The position numbers and the translations under genes are program-made. A stretch of 64,000 nt of DNA from Aricia agestis (lineage: Eukaryota > Arthropoda > Insecta > Lepidoptera > Lycaenidae), in the NCBI RefSeq assembly GCF_905147365.1, contig NC_056413.1, positions 3,488,501 to 3,552,500 on the forward strand. The letters run 5' to 3'. Positions 1 to 11,758 of the stretch are shown here, piece by piece; the first letter of the stretch is position 1; each line of letters opens with the position of its first letter. The notes beneath the pieces are model-generated. The model was given only the letters and a program-made list of their open reading frames with translations. It made no database searches and had not been told where the DNA came from.

Positions 1-494
1 TTTATTTTTATAGCTTTTCACTGAGGGTAACACAATACACAGTAAGTAAATGTAATTCATAGTTACTTTGTAACCACTCACTCCTGTGATTTTCGATGGT
101 TTTTATATTAGTTTTCATAGGTAAATGTATTATAACGCTAAAATAATAAAAATAGATCTTCCATCAATATTTTGTAAGATGCAAATTTGTAATAATTAAT
201 TCGCTCCTAGTTAACGCATATATTACTAACAATAAACTTCAAATTTTATTTCAGTAGCGATATTCTGTTGTCAACACTAATTAGTTAGGCTATTATTTCA
301 CTAGGTTATTAATTTTCTGTATATTTTTTAAGTATTTTATTTTATTTTATCATGGCTGATGGCTAAACTGATAACGAGTAAGAGTGATGTAAAATAAACT
401 AAACGAATAATATTTCTTAAGGAGATACTTTGAGGCCCGGTATTAGAAACAGTTTTGCTAAAAAAATATTACAAATAAGTTGCAGGGAACGTTT

Positions 495-960
495 TAGGGT
501 TCCGTACCAAAGGGTAAAACGCGGGACCGTATTTCTGAGATTTCGATGTCTGTCCGTTTGTCTGTCTGCCTCTAGAGTCTAGGCTGTATCTCAAGAACCG
601 CTATAGCTAGACTTCTGAAATTTTCACAGATTATGTATTTTGGTTGCCGCTATAACAACAAATACTAAAAAAAAATTAATATTTAATCCTCTACTACAAA
701 CGCGATTTTTTTGTTTTTTTTTTTGCTCAATAATGGCAACACTCGCAACCTTACCTTGTTATACAACAAGTAGGGAAGTTGCAAGTAGCAACACCAGCGC
801 CAATCTACGCCTGAATCGCTGTAGCTGTCGCTGTAGCCGTCGCTGTTACTGTCGCTGCGCTGTCGCTGTCACTGTCGCTGCGCTGTCGCTGTCGCTGCGC
901 TGTCGCTGAAAATACAAATAGCACAGAAAAATTTCAAGTAAAACCGCAGTAAAACGTTCC
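495..960 (+). repeat. Lepidopteran interspersed repeat F, with CGCTGT tract
   Basis: Begins GGGTTCCGTACCAAAGGGTA and contains TCTGTCCGTTTGTCTGTCTG, CTCAAGAACCGCTATAGC and TTGCCGCTATAACAACAAAT. The same order is found at 6828, 26143 and (inverted) 29258 and 61020. No ORF. At 808-909 the copy carries a CTGTCG/CTGCG tandem array that the other copies lack. The superfamily is uncertain. Confidence 0.7.
808..909 (+). repeat. CGCTGT-rich tandem array
   Basis: About 100 bp of imperfect CTGTCG, CTGTAGC and CTGCG units, GC-rich in an AT-rich setting, inside repeat F. The open frame through it encodes only Arg/Cys/Ser repeats and is an artefact. Confidence 0.75.
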
Positions 961-1269
961 ACAGAACAAAAAATGGCCATGATCTTTTAGTTATTGTTGT
1001 CAAATAAGAAATAAGTTACGTAAGTGAGTATTGTTTTGGTGATGTAAAAAACGACCCCGCAATGTCTGTAATAAGCTGTTTTTTTAATGTCCTATTTTTT
1101 AGCTGTTTACTGTAAAACATCTACAGTTTTTGCGACCGATAATTTCAAGAAATACGGCCTCACTCACTCAGAGACGTTTAATGATGATTAAACTTCAATT
1201 TAATGAAGAGGGGCTAGTCAAAATTTTGATTTAAGGTGGCGACTAACCATAAAGTGTCGATTTCATAAT

Positions 1270-1672
1270 TCATTATTATACTTGAAAATAATCCCCGATT
1301 TGTTTCATTTTCTAAAATAAGATACTACATTATATTTCCGAGAATTCGATCCGAGCAAAAACACGATATCTTAAAAAATTTTCGATAGAAAAAAATCACA
1401 AAGATGCATCTAATTTTCACGAATTTTTTGTTTATTGCCATAACCGTGCATTGAACTAAGTTAACATTTTAACACATTGTATAAAATTTTTTTGAGAGAT
1501 CGACCTAGCGGATTTTTAAAATGTTTTCTATTTATCGAGTTATTGAGAAAAAACTAATTTGGCGATAAATCCGCGTCGTCCTTTTTCACCTGGCATATAT
1601 GAAAGACGGGCGTGAGTGTGAAGAGAGAAGGACGATGTTTGATGACGGGTTAGTCGCCCTCTTAATTACAGA
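1270..1672 (+). repeat. Interspersed repeat P, copy 1
   Basis: The end block CGTCCTTTTTCACCTGGCAT, GAAAGACGGGCGTGAGTGTG and GAAGAGAGAAGGACGATGTT is nearly identical to 33290-33355. Upstream similarity is weaker. TCGTCCTTTT and GAAGGACGA are themselves inverted, which suggests a hairpin element. Confidence 0.65.
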
Positions 1673-1768
1673 AAAATTTAATATTCGTCTCTGAGTGCGG
1701 CAGATAATGCAGGAAAAATATTTACTGCTTATAGTTTGGATCCACAGCTATAGCCACAGCTAGCATAT

Positions 1769-2063
1769 ACAGGGTATAACAAAACTAAATGATTATACTT
1801 TAGGGTGTATCCCTTGCTAACGCTATAAAATGTATGCGATTTGACATAAGTCATCGCTTCGCTAGCGTATACTAATGTCAAATCCATACATTTTGTAGCG
1901 CTAGCGTTAGCGTTAGCGTTTTGCCACTTGTCTACGGGGGCAGGGCTGAAAGAAAAAAGTTAAAAAAAGTTGATCTTTTAGCGCTACGCTTTCACAGTGG
2001 ACACATAGTACATACACAATTACACACCCTAAAGTATTGTCAGTACCTATGTTTTGTAACACC
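1769..2063. mobile_element. Diverged MITE family M copy with an inner palindrome
   Basis: The left end AGGGTATAACAAAACTAAAT, ATTATACTTTAGGGTG and the right end CACACCCTAAAGTATTG, GTTTTGTAACACCC match family M. Positions 1816-1919 hold a different palindrome: GCTAACGCTATAAAATGTAT against ATACATTTTGTAGCGCTAGC, with repeated GCTAGCGTTAGCGTTAGCG. This is probably a second element inserted in the first. Confidence 0.6.
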
Positions 2064-2377
2064 CGACCGAGAATTTTGCGAATTCTTTGTAGGCGACAAG
2101 GTAAAAAACCATCGCCTGTCCAACAATCGATGGGAGTCGGAATGGGCATTTTCCGGTCAGCGCACAAGCACAGTGCGCAGTCCGTTCGGTCGCGAGGGCC
2201 GAGAGCCCTTATCGCGCCCAGTAAAAAGTAATGCCCGGCCTTTATGGCAGTTGCGAGACACGCGCTTTATTGCGGAGGGCAGAGGTAAGGTTGGTGGTAC
2301 ACTAAGCCGAAAGATGGAAAAATCTTTCAAATAGTATGCTCATATTTCCACACTAAAGGAAGACGATTAGATTGGTT

Positions 2378-2710
2378 TTATACGTGGGAGAGCCATGCTT
2401 CGGCACGAATGGGCCGGCTCGACCGGAGAAATACCACGTTCTCACAGAAAACCGGCGTGAAACAGCGCTTGCGCTGTGTTTCGCCAAGTGAGTGGGTGTA
2501 CCGGAGGCTAAATCCCCTACCCTATTCCCTTCCCTACCCTTCCCTATTCCCTGCCCTTCCCTACCCTCCCCTATTACCCTATTCCCTCTTAATAGGCCGG
2601 CAACGCACCTGCAGCTCTTCTGATACTGCGAGTTTCCATGGGCGACGGAAGTTGCTTTCCATCAGGTGACCCGTTTGCTCATTTGCCCCCTTATTTCATT
2701 AAAAAAAAAT
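2378..2710 (+). mobile_element. SINE family S, full-length copy
   Basis: Head TACGTGGGAGAGCCATGCTT and GGCCGGCTCGACCGGAG (A/B-box-like), then GTGAAACAGCGCTTGCGCTG, a CCCTATTCCCTTCCCTACC tract, GGCCGGCAACGCACCTGCAG and ATCAGGTGACCCGTTTGCTC, ending in poly(A). ATTGGTT occurs on both sides (before the head and after the A-run), a likely target-site duplication. This supports retrotransposition. Nine further copies or pieces lie in the window. Confidence 0.8.
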
Positions 2711-2754
2711 TGGTTCAAGTCTCGGAGCATACTCTTACAGATCACATTTGAGCA

Positions 2755-2860
2755 TGAACTTTGCCGCCACCCTAGGACGCTGCCGTCCCTCCTAGGATGC
2801 CATAGTACCCTGCCGCCCATAGGCCATAGCCTATACTGCCTATACATAAATCCAGGGCTG
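2755..2860 (-). repeat. Interspersed repeat R, inverted fragment
   Basis: CACCCTAGGACGCTGCCG and the CCATAGGCCATAGCCTATA region are the reverse of blocks at 53.25 and 62.45 kb. Confidence 0.45.
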
Positions 2861-3271
2861 ATAATCGTGGTAAAAATATATTATGTTGTTGTAGGCAAAT
2901 CTGATTTCATTGGTAAGTAATCTTAGGCGACTGAAGTTTATCAGACTCTGATCAGACTTGCAATATTACTTCAGGAATTATGAGAACGGAAAGAAAACCG
3001 GACGTCTGGTTCACTACATGATTCTGGGATAAAGTTGTCTTGTTTCTCTATAGTCTATCTAATTAAATATTTTTGTCCGTTTTTCAGAAAAAATAATGAA
3101 AACGCCAAACTTTTTAATTATAAGCCTTGATTTCATATTTATAATACCCACTGTTATAAACGCGAAGGCCTAAGAATAAGGAAAGAAGAGAAGGGCTGCA
3201 TGAAAGGAAAGTTTTTTGTTCCTTTACAAACCTAAACGAATTTTAAAGAATTTTGCCGTGTTTACGACTAA

Positions 3272-3557
3272 GGGCCGGGACACAAAAACACGATTCACGA
3301 TGCGACGTCGTGTCGTGGGAATCCACGACGAGCATCGTAAAAAACTACGACGCGACATCGTGGCGTGCCACGATATATGGCACGACGTCGCGTCGTAGAA
3401 ATTCACGGTGCGTAATCTTTGAATTTCTACGTGAGATTCTGCGATGAGACGTCGTGCCGTATATCGTGGTACGTCACGATTTTGCATCGTAGTTTTTATG
3501 ATGTTAGTCGTAGATTCCCACGACACGACGTCGTATCGTGTTTATGTGGCCCGGCTC
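3272..3557. mobile_element. Palindromic MITE, PIF/Harbinger-like, copy 1
   Basis: Ends GGGCCGGGACACAAAAACAC and its inverse GTGTTTATGTGGCCCGG. Almost the whole element is one imperfect palindrome of ACGACGTCGTGTCGTGGGA-type motifs, so RNA from either strand would fold into a long hairpin. Flanking triplets are TAA and TTA. A longer relative is at 14728. Confidence 0.8.
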
Positions 3558-4567
3558 TTACAGCTAACGAATTTTAACATGATACCCCGAAGAAGGAAAA
3601 CCCGGTGTGCCCGCACCACTTTATAAAATTTCCCCTCGCATAAAAAATGATTGTACCTTCAAATCTATCCCGCGTGGGGGTCTCCCCTTCCCCCTACTCC
3701 CACCCCACCACCCACTGTATATGAATGAGCTGAGATCTAATATGGGGGTAGAATGACTTTTCGGTTCGCTAGGAGGTGGAGTTTTCAAACGTCCATCTTA
3801 GATTTTCTTGGTCTTTTCTCTTTACGGACTTATAATTTAATTTTCTTTGGTAAGTACCTATTATAACGCATATGGTAGGATAATGTGAGTTTGATATTAA
3901 TTTAACCTAGGTGAACTAGCTTAGTGTTTAGGGAAACGAATGAAACTAAATTAGGTACTTGAAAGTCTAGCTAAAAGAAAGCTAGCTAGATAGTGTAGCT
4001 CTCACAGTCATGGAAATTCTTGCAGATGTTTTTTTTTAAATCGATTCTAAACACCATATCGTCTTGCTTAAAAAAAAACAAGAATACTTTTGTCGATGAA
4101 AACTTTACTTACAAAATTTTTGTCGTAATTTATGTATATGGTGTCTTAAATTTTTCGCCTTAACACAATATCGTCCTTTTTGCTGTGTTTAAAATTACGT
4201 AACAACGTTAATAACCTTTATTTATACCTGTATCTAACATTTTATGTATATAATTTTTTGCGTGTGTATAAATAGCATCGGCGTTATATTTTTTTATTGT
4301 TATTAACTTGGATATTTCTGATTTAGTTTAATGATCGCAGGCCAATTAAATAACCTGTTTAACGCTTTCGGATTTTATTTTTAATTTTATTTAAATTTTT
4401 TAGTATTAGCCCTGTAGTAAAAATAAATATAATGTGTAATATAATTATTTTTACTACATGTCTGAAACTCGTTCGCGTAGAATTATTTATTTTTGTTTAT
4501 AACACTTCATGTCTCTACCAGCCAACCTTAGGGTGATAATGAAAGGTACAATAGGCACATGTTTAAT

Positions 4568-4860
4568 AAAACAGAATTGTTTAAATGAAATTTAGTATAT
4601 AGGGGGTTTTGGGGGCGATTAATCGATCTAGCTAGGAATCATTTTTAGAAAATGTCTTTTTATTCGTGTTTTAACGATAATCGATAAACTGGAAAATATG
4701 ACTCTTCCTGACATCTATTGGCGAATAATAATACTATTTTGTGAGCAACTAATTGCTTTAACGACACAACAACAGCTAAAGCTATTCCAGCAGATGGCGT
4801 TGTTAAGTAACACGAAGTCAATGAGTGTTTGCTACACCGAGCAAAGCTCGGTCATCCAGG
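4568..4860 (+). repeat. Helitron-like repeat G with long unrelated interior
   Basis: TAGTATATAGGGGGTTTTGG, GGAATCATTTTTAGAAAATG and ACCGAGCAAAGCTCGGTC match copies at 5868 and 60655. Here about 130 bp with AGATGGCGTTGTTAAG separate the blocks. Confidence 0.55.
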
Positions 4861-4982
4861 TACTGTATAATGTATAATAAAACTAAATTCTTTTATTCTA
4901 CATTTTATCAAAACAAACCTACATAATCCGCCATTTTATCAAAATTCTTTTGTGTGTGAAATGTCGCGGTTAGTGATGAGCA

Positions 4983-5155
4983 AAATTGGTCTTGGTCTTG
5001 CAGTCTTGGTCTTGGTCTTGCAAAAAATGCAAGACCAAGACCGAGACCAAGACTACCCTAAGACTAGCAAGATCAAGACCAAGACTAGGTGTGCAAGAAC
5101 AAGACCAAGACCGACTATGCAAGAGTCTTGCTCAATGCAAGACTCTTGCTAAAAA
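4983..5155 (+). repeat. AAGACC low-complexity tandem repeat with a foldback
   Basis: TTGGTCTTGGTCTTGC units face GCAAGACCAAGACCGAGACC across a 7-nt centre near 5025, then further AAGACC units to 5120. Positions 5118-5148 fold again as GCAAGAGTCTTGC and CAAGACTCTTGC. The overlapping frames are low-complexity and not genes. Confidence 0.7.
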
Positions 5156-5232
5156 TTTTTACTCAGTGACTAATATGAGATAAAATATTTATAACATTAA
5201 CTATATCTACTTAACATGAATTTCAAGTTCTT

Positions 5233-5322
5233 GTGATACAGCCTGGAAACAGGCAGACGAACAGGCAGCGATGTGTAAGTAATTATTGGGTCCCGTTTTT
5301 ACCCTTTGATTGTGGCCACGTT
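5233..5322 (-). repeat. Repeat F, inverted fragment
   Basis: TGATACAGCC, AGGCAGACGAACAGGCAG and TGGGTCCCGTTTTTACCCTT match the inverted start of repeat F. The interior is missing. Confidence 0.5.
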
Positions 5323-5867
5323 TAATATTTCTTAGAAAAAATCTCCATACCAAATTTCATCGAGACTGGTTTAATGGCAATAATTTCGCTTAATAATTAT
5401 ATTAAGTAGTACATTTTGCCCGCGACATGTAATTCGTTTATCCGGTATATTTTCCGGGATACATTTTATAAAATATGGTTCAGTGTGTTGAGCTTGAAGC
5501 AGATGGAAAGACAGCTCCATTTTCGCATATTTGTAATGTGTATGTGCATATAATATGCATTCGTATTATACCCAGTACGGATCTGGTATCAAAGTTCACA
5601 TTAAGCCAGACACTTTATTAAGCCTAGGTCAATCTATTCTTCGTTGGGGGCCAGGAGCGAGTGAGAGGCAACTAGTAACTCATTACCGAGTAGGCTGTCA
5701 CCTGAGTAAACGAACTTATTTTATTACTATGACGCAAATGATAGGTATTCTACAAAAAGTTTCAAAATAAAACAGTTGCCAGTTTGTTAAATATTAGGGG
5801 AGACTGGGCGTGTTTGATTAGCTTAGTCTAGAAAATCAGTCGTAAAATAGATATGTCAGCTTAAATA

Positions 5868-6062
5868 TTACTAGCTATTTGACCGAGCTTTGCTCGGTAT
5901 TCGATAAAACACGAATAAAATGACATTTTCTAAAAATGATTCCTAGCTAGATCGATTTATCGCCCCCGAAACCCCCTAAATACAAAATTTCATGAAAATC
6001 GTTGGAGCCGATTCCGAGACAAGAATTGCTCGTTTAAAGATATAAGATTTTATATAAGTATC
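5868..6062 (-). repeat. Helitron-like repeat G, inverted copy
   Basis: Starts CTAGCTATTTGACCGAGCTT, then AGCTAGATCGATTTATCGCC and GTTGGAGCCGATTCCGAGAC. Read on the minus strand it ends in CTAG, a Helitron-like 3' terminus. This is the uninterrupted reference for the copy split by a MITE at 60.36 kb. Confidence 0.65.
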
Positions 6063-6133
6063 ATCATTAATTGAAGACGGAATTCCTTTATTTTTTTCAT
6101 TCAAACCTCATTCATCTCATTCAAAGTGATGAA

Positions 6134-6413
6134 ATGACGACCTCTGTGGCTCAGTTGGTGGGCTGTTAGTAGCTCAAGCCGGGGGCGCGAGTTCGAATCC
6201 CGCCGACGGAATAAAAAGTTTTCAAAGTGCCTGGGTCGTGGATGTGTATTAAATATGTGTATCATATAATAAAAATCTTAAATATAATTATGTTTAGTAT
6301 AAACGTATTAAATATATTTCCGTTGTCTGGTACCCGTAATACAAGTCCTTCAGGTACTTAGCACGGGGCCAGACTGACGTGGTGTGAAGCGTCCATAAAT
6401 AAATAAAAAAAGT
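6134..6413 (+). mobile_element. tRNA-derived SINE family T, full copy
   Basis: The tRNA-like head GACGACCTCTGTGGCTCAGT (A box) and GAGTTCGAATCCCGCC (B box) is followed by TTCCGTTGTCTGGTACCCGT, GCACGGGGCCAGACTGACGT and an AAATAAATAAA tail. Inverted copies are at 34085 and 49018, with a fragment at 48690. It is not an intact tRNA gene: the acceptor stem does not pair. Confidence 0.8.
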
Positions 6414-6607
6414 AAGTTACCCACTTCCGTCCCCTTTGAAAATGTCCTTTTTTCACATAAATGGAGGCTTCAGAAATCAGATCCGGAAAATTTATTTGAA
6501 ATCTAAAATGATTAACCTTATATTATAACCTTATGTTGTAAAATATTTTTTATCTAAGTACTTCATCTTCATGTCTTCAACTAATGTCTTCAATTTCAAC
6601 CTACTTA

Positions 6608-6800
6608 CACGATGTCGCCCGCAGCTCTGCTGCTCCGAAATTCGTTTATCACTCGAAAGCTGTACATTTTTCGGGGATAAAAAGTTACTTCCTTTGCCAG
6701 GACTCGAAATATCTCTATACTAAATTTTTGCAAAAACCAGCCAGCGGTTTGTGCGTAACAGACAGACAGAGAGAGAGACAGACAGACACAATTTCGCGTT
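6608..6800 (-). repeat. Helitron-like repeat H, inverted copy
   Basis: CGATGTCGCCCGCAGCTCTG, GCTGTACATTTTTCGGGGAT, AAATATCTCTATACTAA and AACAGACAGACAGAGAG follow the order of repeat H. Diverged. Confidence 0.6.
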
Positions 6801-6827
6801 TATAACATTAGTATCGATTCTCTGTTT

Positions 6828-7270
6828 TTAGGGTTCCGTACCCAAAGGGTAAAAACGGCACCCTATTACTAAGACTTCGTTGTCTGTCCGTCTGTCTGTC
6901 TCCAGGTTGTATCTCAAGAACCGCTATAGCTAGACTTCTGAAATTTTTATAGATTGTGTATATCTGTTGCCGCTATAACAACAAATACTGAAAACAAAAT
7001 AAAAGTAATATTTAATGGGGGCTCCCATACAACAAACGTGTATTTTTCGGCCTTTTTCGCTTTATATCAATAATGGCAAGAGGTAGGCAGTTAGAGGCAC
7101 TTGAATTTTTCACACATTCTTTTGTTATGACATATTATTATGTGTATTTTAATATTTAATAATAATATTAAAATAAAATAAAAATTTAAGGGGGGCTCCC
7201 ATACAAAAAACACAATTTTTAGCCTATTTTTGCTCTGTATCGGCCAAGTGCGAGTCGGACTTGACGGATT
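6828..7270 (+). repeat. Repeat F, complete-looking copy
   Basis: From AGGGTTCCGTACCCAAAGGG to CGGCCAAGTGCGAGTCGGAC, with two GGGGCTCCCATACAA blocks. The best copy in the window for defining the family. Confidence 0.75.
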
Positions 7271-7737
7271 TTTATAATCAATCTCTGAAACCGAGCAAGA
7301 AGAATAAAATATTTTGTTAAAATAGTTTATGCAGGTCCCTAGTGTCCCCCGCTGTTTTCGCTCTAAATAAATGACAAAAGTATAAAAGCAAAGTGGAAAA
7401 TTTTGGAGCCGATTGTGTGGTGTATTTACTCAGCCTTGTTTGTTGATATTGCCGTTTTCACTCATTATAATCATTATTACCAGCTATAGCTACATCATAG
7501 GCCTTGTGATGACAAAATGCCATAGTCTACAGGGTTTTATTACATAACTTTCTTTAAAAAGCTGTTTTCGGTAGATCTTTTGCTATTTGACTCTATCTGA
7601 AGTTCCAAAAGGTTCCATTAAGCACTCTTCTTTTTGTTGTAAATTTATGTGGTGGTAGGCACCATTAGCATCAACGTTCTGAAAGTATTTGTTACAAATC
7701 TATTCGGAAATAAAACAATTTTTATTTTATTTTATTT

Positions 7738-7862
7738 TATGTGCCTATGTATTGCCGTTATTGATATCGAGCAAAAAAAAATGCAAAAAAAAAAACCTTT
7801 GTAGTATGGGAGCTCCCCTTAAATATTTAATTTATTTTGTTTTTAGTTATATTTCCATATTC
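7738..7862 (-). repeat. Repeat F fragment
   Basis: ATCGAGCAAAAAAAAATGC and TATGGGAGCTCCCCTTAAAT match the inverted middle of repeat F. Confidence 0.5.
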
Positions 7863-8014
7863 ATTTCATATTCATTATTTCATAAAAAATTTCAGCAGTA
7901 GCACAGAATACAGTCATATTAGTACAAAGCAGTAGGTAAAAGGTATGCTATATCTCTGAGAATTTAGTTCGTTTGATTCAAATAGTTGTGTAATAATTTT
8001 GTAATGATCGTTAA

Positions 8015-8222
8015 CTAGTATATAAAAATAAGTCGGGTTTTCCTTCCTGACGCTATAACTCCAGAACGCACGAACCGATTTCCACGGTTTTGCATTCGTT
8101 GGAAAGGTCTTGGGCTCTGTGAGGTCTATAGAAAAAAAATCAGAAAAAACTTCAAGAGAAAAGCAGGAAAACAGGGAAAATCATTTTATGGCAAAACAAC
8201 ATTTGCCGGGACAGCTAGTAAT
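8015..8222 (+). repeat. Helitron-like repeat K, copy 1
   Basis: AAAAATAAGTCGGGTTTTCC, CCAGAACGCACGAACCGATT and TGCATTCGTTGGAAAGGTCT, ending TTGCCGGGACAGCTAGT. The CTAG-T end fits Helitron-type elements. A near-identical copy is at 24043. Confidence 0.7.
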
Positions 8223-8729
8223 TTATAACAACAAAATATAAATAATGTTATATTATAGTAATTAAAGTGCATAGAACACAGGAAGAATTAGAATAAATTG
8301 TTTAGACTTTAAAGATACAAAAAGCCAAATAAAAAATCACAGTTTTTTGTTACTTTTTAAGAGTTTTTGTGTAGTCACCAGTCAGGAAATTGTCAGATGT
8401 TATTTTCCTCATTACTGTAGTCCGTAAACACTTAACCCTGTTAGTTATAATATACACTGATAATAAATACATATTATGATCATCTTACCTGACATGCGTC
8501 TAAAGATTGACTCTGGATACATGAAAGTAATAAAGGAATTAGCTGTCCCGGGCAAACGCTTGCTCAACCTATGACAATATGTTTCTGTCCATATAAAAGT
8601 AATTAGTAATTATGACGTGTGCAACATGTCAGATTTTAGTCGGACTATTTACTGTACCTATGTGCTAATGGCGCCCTCTACGACTTTTGCGATATTGAAT
8701 GTATCTACTACCTACTGTAACATATAAAT

Positions 8730-8892
8730 AATCATCATCATCATCATATCAGCCTATAGTCGTCCACTGCTGGACATAGGCCTCTCTCAATGAACGCCAA
8801 GATGACCGATCTCCTGCTACTCGCATCCAAAATGGGCCTGCAACTAAGCGGAGATCGTCGTCCCACCTAGTTGGAGGTCGACCTACACCCCC
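8730..8892 (+). mobile_element. LINE 3' end (RTE-like), with ATC microsatellite
   Basis: An ATCATC run precedes CGTCCACTGCTGGACATAGG, CCTCTC and GATCGTCGTCCCACCTAGTT. This is a sequence widely seen at the 3' ends of RTE-type LINEs in Lepidoptera (from memory). No coding part is left. Confidence 0.6.
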
Positions 8893-10234
8893 CATATAAA
8901 TAATATGTTACAATAAATAAAAATTAATAAAGTGGAATAAGTGCAAGAAAAGTGTATAATTATTGAATTGAACTTTGCGGTTACCCTATTAGGTTTTTAA
9001 ATAAATGATAATTCCTTTACTCTACCGAACTCTAAAAACTATGTAACGTTGGCTGTTTCATTTTCCGCGATTCTCTTGTGAAGCGAAGCGAAGTCAGCAG
9101 TTCACAATTCCAAAACAGTGTATTTTATACGCGATCACGTTTTGTAGATGTGTTACAGTTGTTGTCGAAGACTTGAAAACTTAGGACATGGCTCGATGTA
9201 AATATATATCACCGAAGACAACTATATTCAAGCAATAGATGGTGTAAATGGGTCTAAAGACTACTCTAAATTAATCATAGACTTAGAATATATACTGTCG
9301 TATAATATAGGTTTATGATATTCATTAAGTAACTCTGTGATAAAGTATTGTTTACGGTTGACTATGATGGAAAACCATTACCACCATGGTGACGAACTGC
9401 ATTGCCTAATACGACGTCGAACTTCTGAACATGGCCATTATTACTATACAAAATATAATATTATGATACTTTTCAATGAATACTAATATATAATAGGTAC
9501 TTGATTTGATTGTTTAATTGAAAATCTAAAATGTTGTGCATATTATCTATAATCTGTTTTTCTGTTTACATAAGACACTAGCTCTTAATTATTTAATGTT
9601 AATTAAAATGTATGTGTTTATATTGATGATGTGCCTAAATAAATAAATAAATAATAAATAACGTGTACTATCCAGCACACCAGTACAAGAAATAAATTAT
9701 TAGTAAAACCATCAACGTCTATCAATTTTTATTATTATAGCTCAAACATAATATTATATTATGGGCAACCACGCTTAGGTATGCCTCGTCATGAGTCCCA
9801 TATTGTGTACATATATCTATGGTTATTGTCAAAAACTCAAAAAGTGAAAATGGCCTTAAGCGTCAAAGTATAGCTCAATATCAAAGACCACGCTTTTTCC
9901 CTATTGGCCATGTCTATAATCTAAAAAGGTCTGAAGTTATTGTCAAACAATGGATGTGAGGCTATCTGCTCGCTCATCATATTTTAAACTTGTACATGTT
10001 CTAAAAAAATACGTTTTACAAAAGCAAAGTTTTGCTGTTCGGCACGTATAATATTTTACACAGATTTATTTGCACGTAGAGCGAAAATTTCAGGTGAAAT
10101 TATGTATGTAGCCACAAATTAAATAAGGAAGAAGGTTAGGTTAGGTTCTTAACATTTGCTTAACATAACTAAAAGGAGACTATTTTACTGTCGCACTCAG
10201 AATGGAACATTAATAACTTAAATTAATGTAATTA
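8893..10234. other. Intergenic, no gene seen
   Basis: AT-rich, mostly unique sequence with short AAAT runs near 9645. No long ORF or recognisable element. Confidence 0.5.
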
Positions 10235-10725
10235 TAGTTTGTGCGTTCTAAGCTAAGTTTGTGGGTGACAGTTTTCATGTTCCTTGCTACGGGTTTTTTT
10301 ACAGAAAACAAAAAAAATCAAAATGTAATAAATTATATTTCATCTACAAAAACAAATGTTTCCTATAATTGTAAATTAATAAAAATGAAAAGATGCTAAA
10401 TGCTAACTTATAAATAAAAATTATAAATATTAACTGTGAAATAGGAGTATAAAATTAATGTTACGAAAACATTAGAAAAATGTCATATGCATGATACGGA
10501 ACTTATGTCAATAGAGATTGACTATGTTGAATCGAAATCAAATCGATAAAAAAGGGCGGGCATCTTAAATCGCCGGCACCACTGAAATGTCAGTACGATT
10601 TCGATTGCAATTCCTGTACGAAGTGATTCGATATTTTTAAACTATCGATTAATTTTTGTTCGGTAACTTCCCTACTATTGTCAATTATAATGTGTAACGC
10701 ATATCATCATAAAACGCACAAACTA
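10235..10725. mobile_element. TIR element L, copy 1 (TA target)
   Basis: Inverted ends TAGTTTGTGCGTT and AACGCACAAACTA, flanked by TA. About 490 bp, non-coding. The interior includes CTTGCTACGGGTTTTTTTAC and GTTGAATCGAAATCAAATCG and matches 39917-40403 over its length apart from about the first 45 bp. The TA target suggests a Tc1/mariner-type non-autonomous element. Confidence 0.75.
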
Positions 10726-11500
10726 TAATATTCTGTCTACTCTGCTATAATTCAAAATGTTGACATTACAAGCCCCATACATTTCTGTCAAACTCTACAT
10801 TCAATTGAAGGTTAATCATAATTAAAATATGTCTCTGAGTACAGCGCGCAGCGGCTAGAGCTTCAAATCTTTCCCGTTTTTTCTTGTTTCAGAATTTCCT
10901 GTATTTAGATGAAGATGAAGAGTTTGACAGATAAAAAAAGAATAAATTTCGGTATGTTCTATTGCGGTATGCAACTTTTAAAAATATAGATAGAGTAAAA
11001 AAATTGATAATACGTTATTATTATAGGAGTATATTCAAGACAATAGGAATAAGCCATACAGGCTCTTTTTCTATATTATAATAATTATTTTATTATTTAT
11101 TGTATTCAATAGTAACCTAAAAACTAATTTCTTCGTATTCTATTTTATTACTCAAGCGACAATCTGCCTCATTAAGAGTTACTAAAATTAAGTACTACCT
11201 ACCTATAATAAGTTTACTAAAATAAACCGTAAGCAAAAACGGGTTACTCAACCGAAAGTAAGCCATAAATTAAGTAAGTTAAATTGCACTATTTTTTGCA
11301 AAACTGCCTACTGTAATGGTAAGCTCCTACTGTATTCTTAGAAACTTGCACTTTTTGCCATTGTCTAAGATTGTTACGATTTTTGCAAAGAAAACGCAAA
11401 CTACGCAAAAGTTATTTCTTTTGTTTGGTAATAATTTGAAACAGACATACGGTATAATGTCGCCCGTAATTTCGTTGCACCCACAGAGTACTTTTTTATA

Positions 11501-11758
11501 CAATGTGTAACAAAAATGAGTGATAATACTTTAGGGTGTGTACGTGTTCCTTGAAAACAGTTCACTGTGAAAGTAGCAGCGCTGAAAGACCAAAATTTTT
11601 TTTCACTTTTGTATTGGGAAACTCGTGACGCTCGGGTCCTTGCCCATACAAAAGTGAAAAAAAATATCGTCTTTCAGTGCTGCTACTTTCACAGTGAACT
11701 CTCCACAAGGAACACGTACACACCCTAAAGTATTATCACTTATTTTTGTTACACACTG
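11501..11758. mobile_element. MITE family M, near-perfect foldback copy
   Basis: Left CAATGTGTAACAAAAATGAG and right CTTATTTTTGTTACACACTG flanked by TATA on each side. The arms are about 110 bp with few mismatches and include AGCAGCGCTGAAAGACC. Centre about 45 bp. Confidence 0.85.

Noticed and set aside
1921..2334. 137-codon open frame on the plus strand
   Set aside because: It starts inside a diverged MITE and runs through its right end. The composition is patchy and there is no recognisable domain.
2409..2669. 86-codon frame, and similar frames at 14121-14474, 15737-15964, 43815-44009 and 58462-58683
   Set aside because: All lie within SINE family S copies; the Pro/Leu/Tyr repeats come from the CCCTATTCCC tract.
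6134..6210. tRNA gene (also 34271-34346 and 49206-49287)
   Set aside because: Boxes A and B are present but the acceptor stems do not pair, and each is fused to the same non-tRNA body with an A-rich tail: tRNA-derived SINEs.
10132..10148. TTAGG-like insect telomere repeat
   Set aside because: Only two GGTTA units; chance in AT-rich DNA.
11316..11510. 64-codon frame ending at a MITE
   Set aside because: Low-complexity, AT-rich, no homology recognised, and it runs into the end of MITE M.
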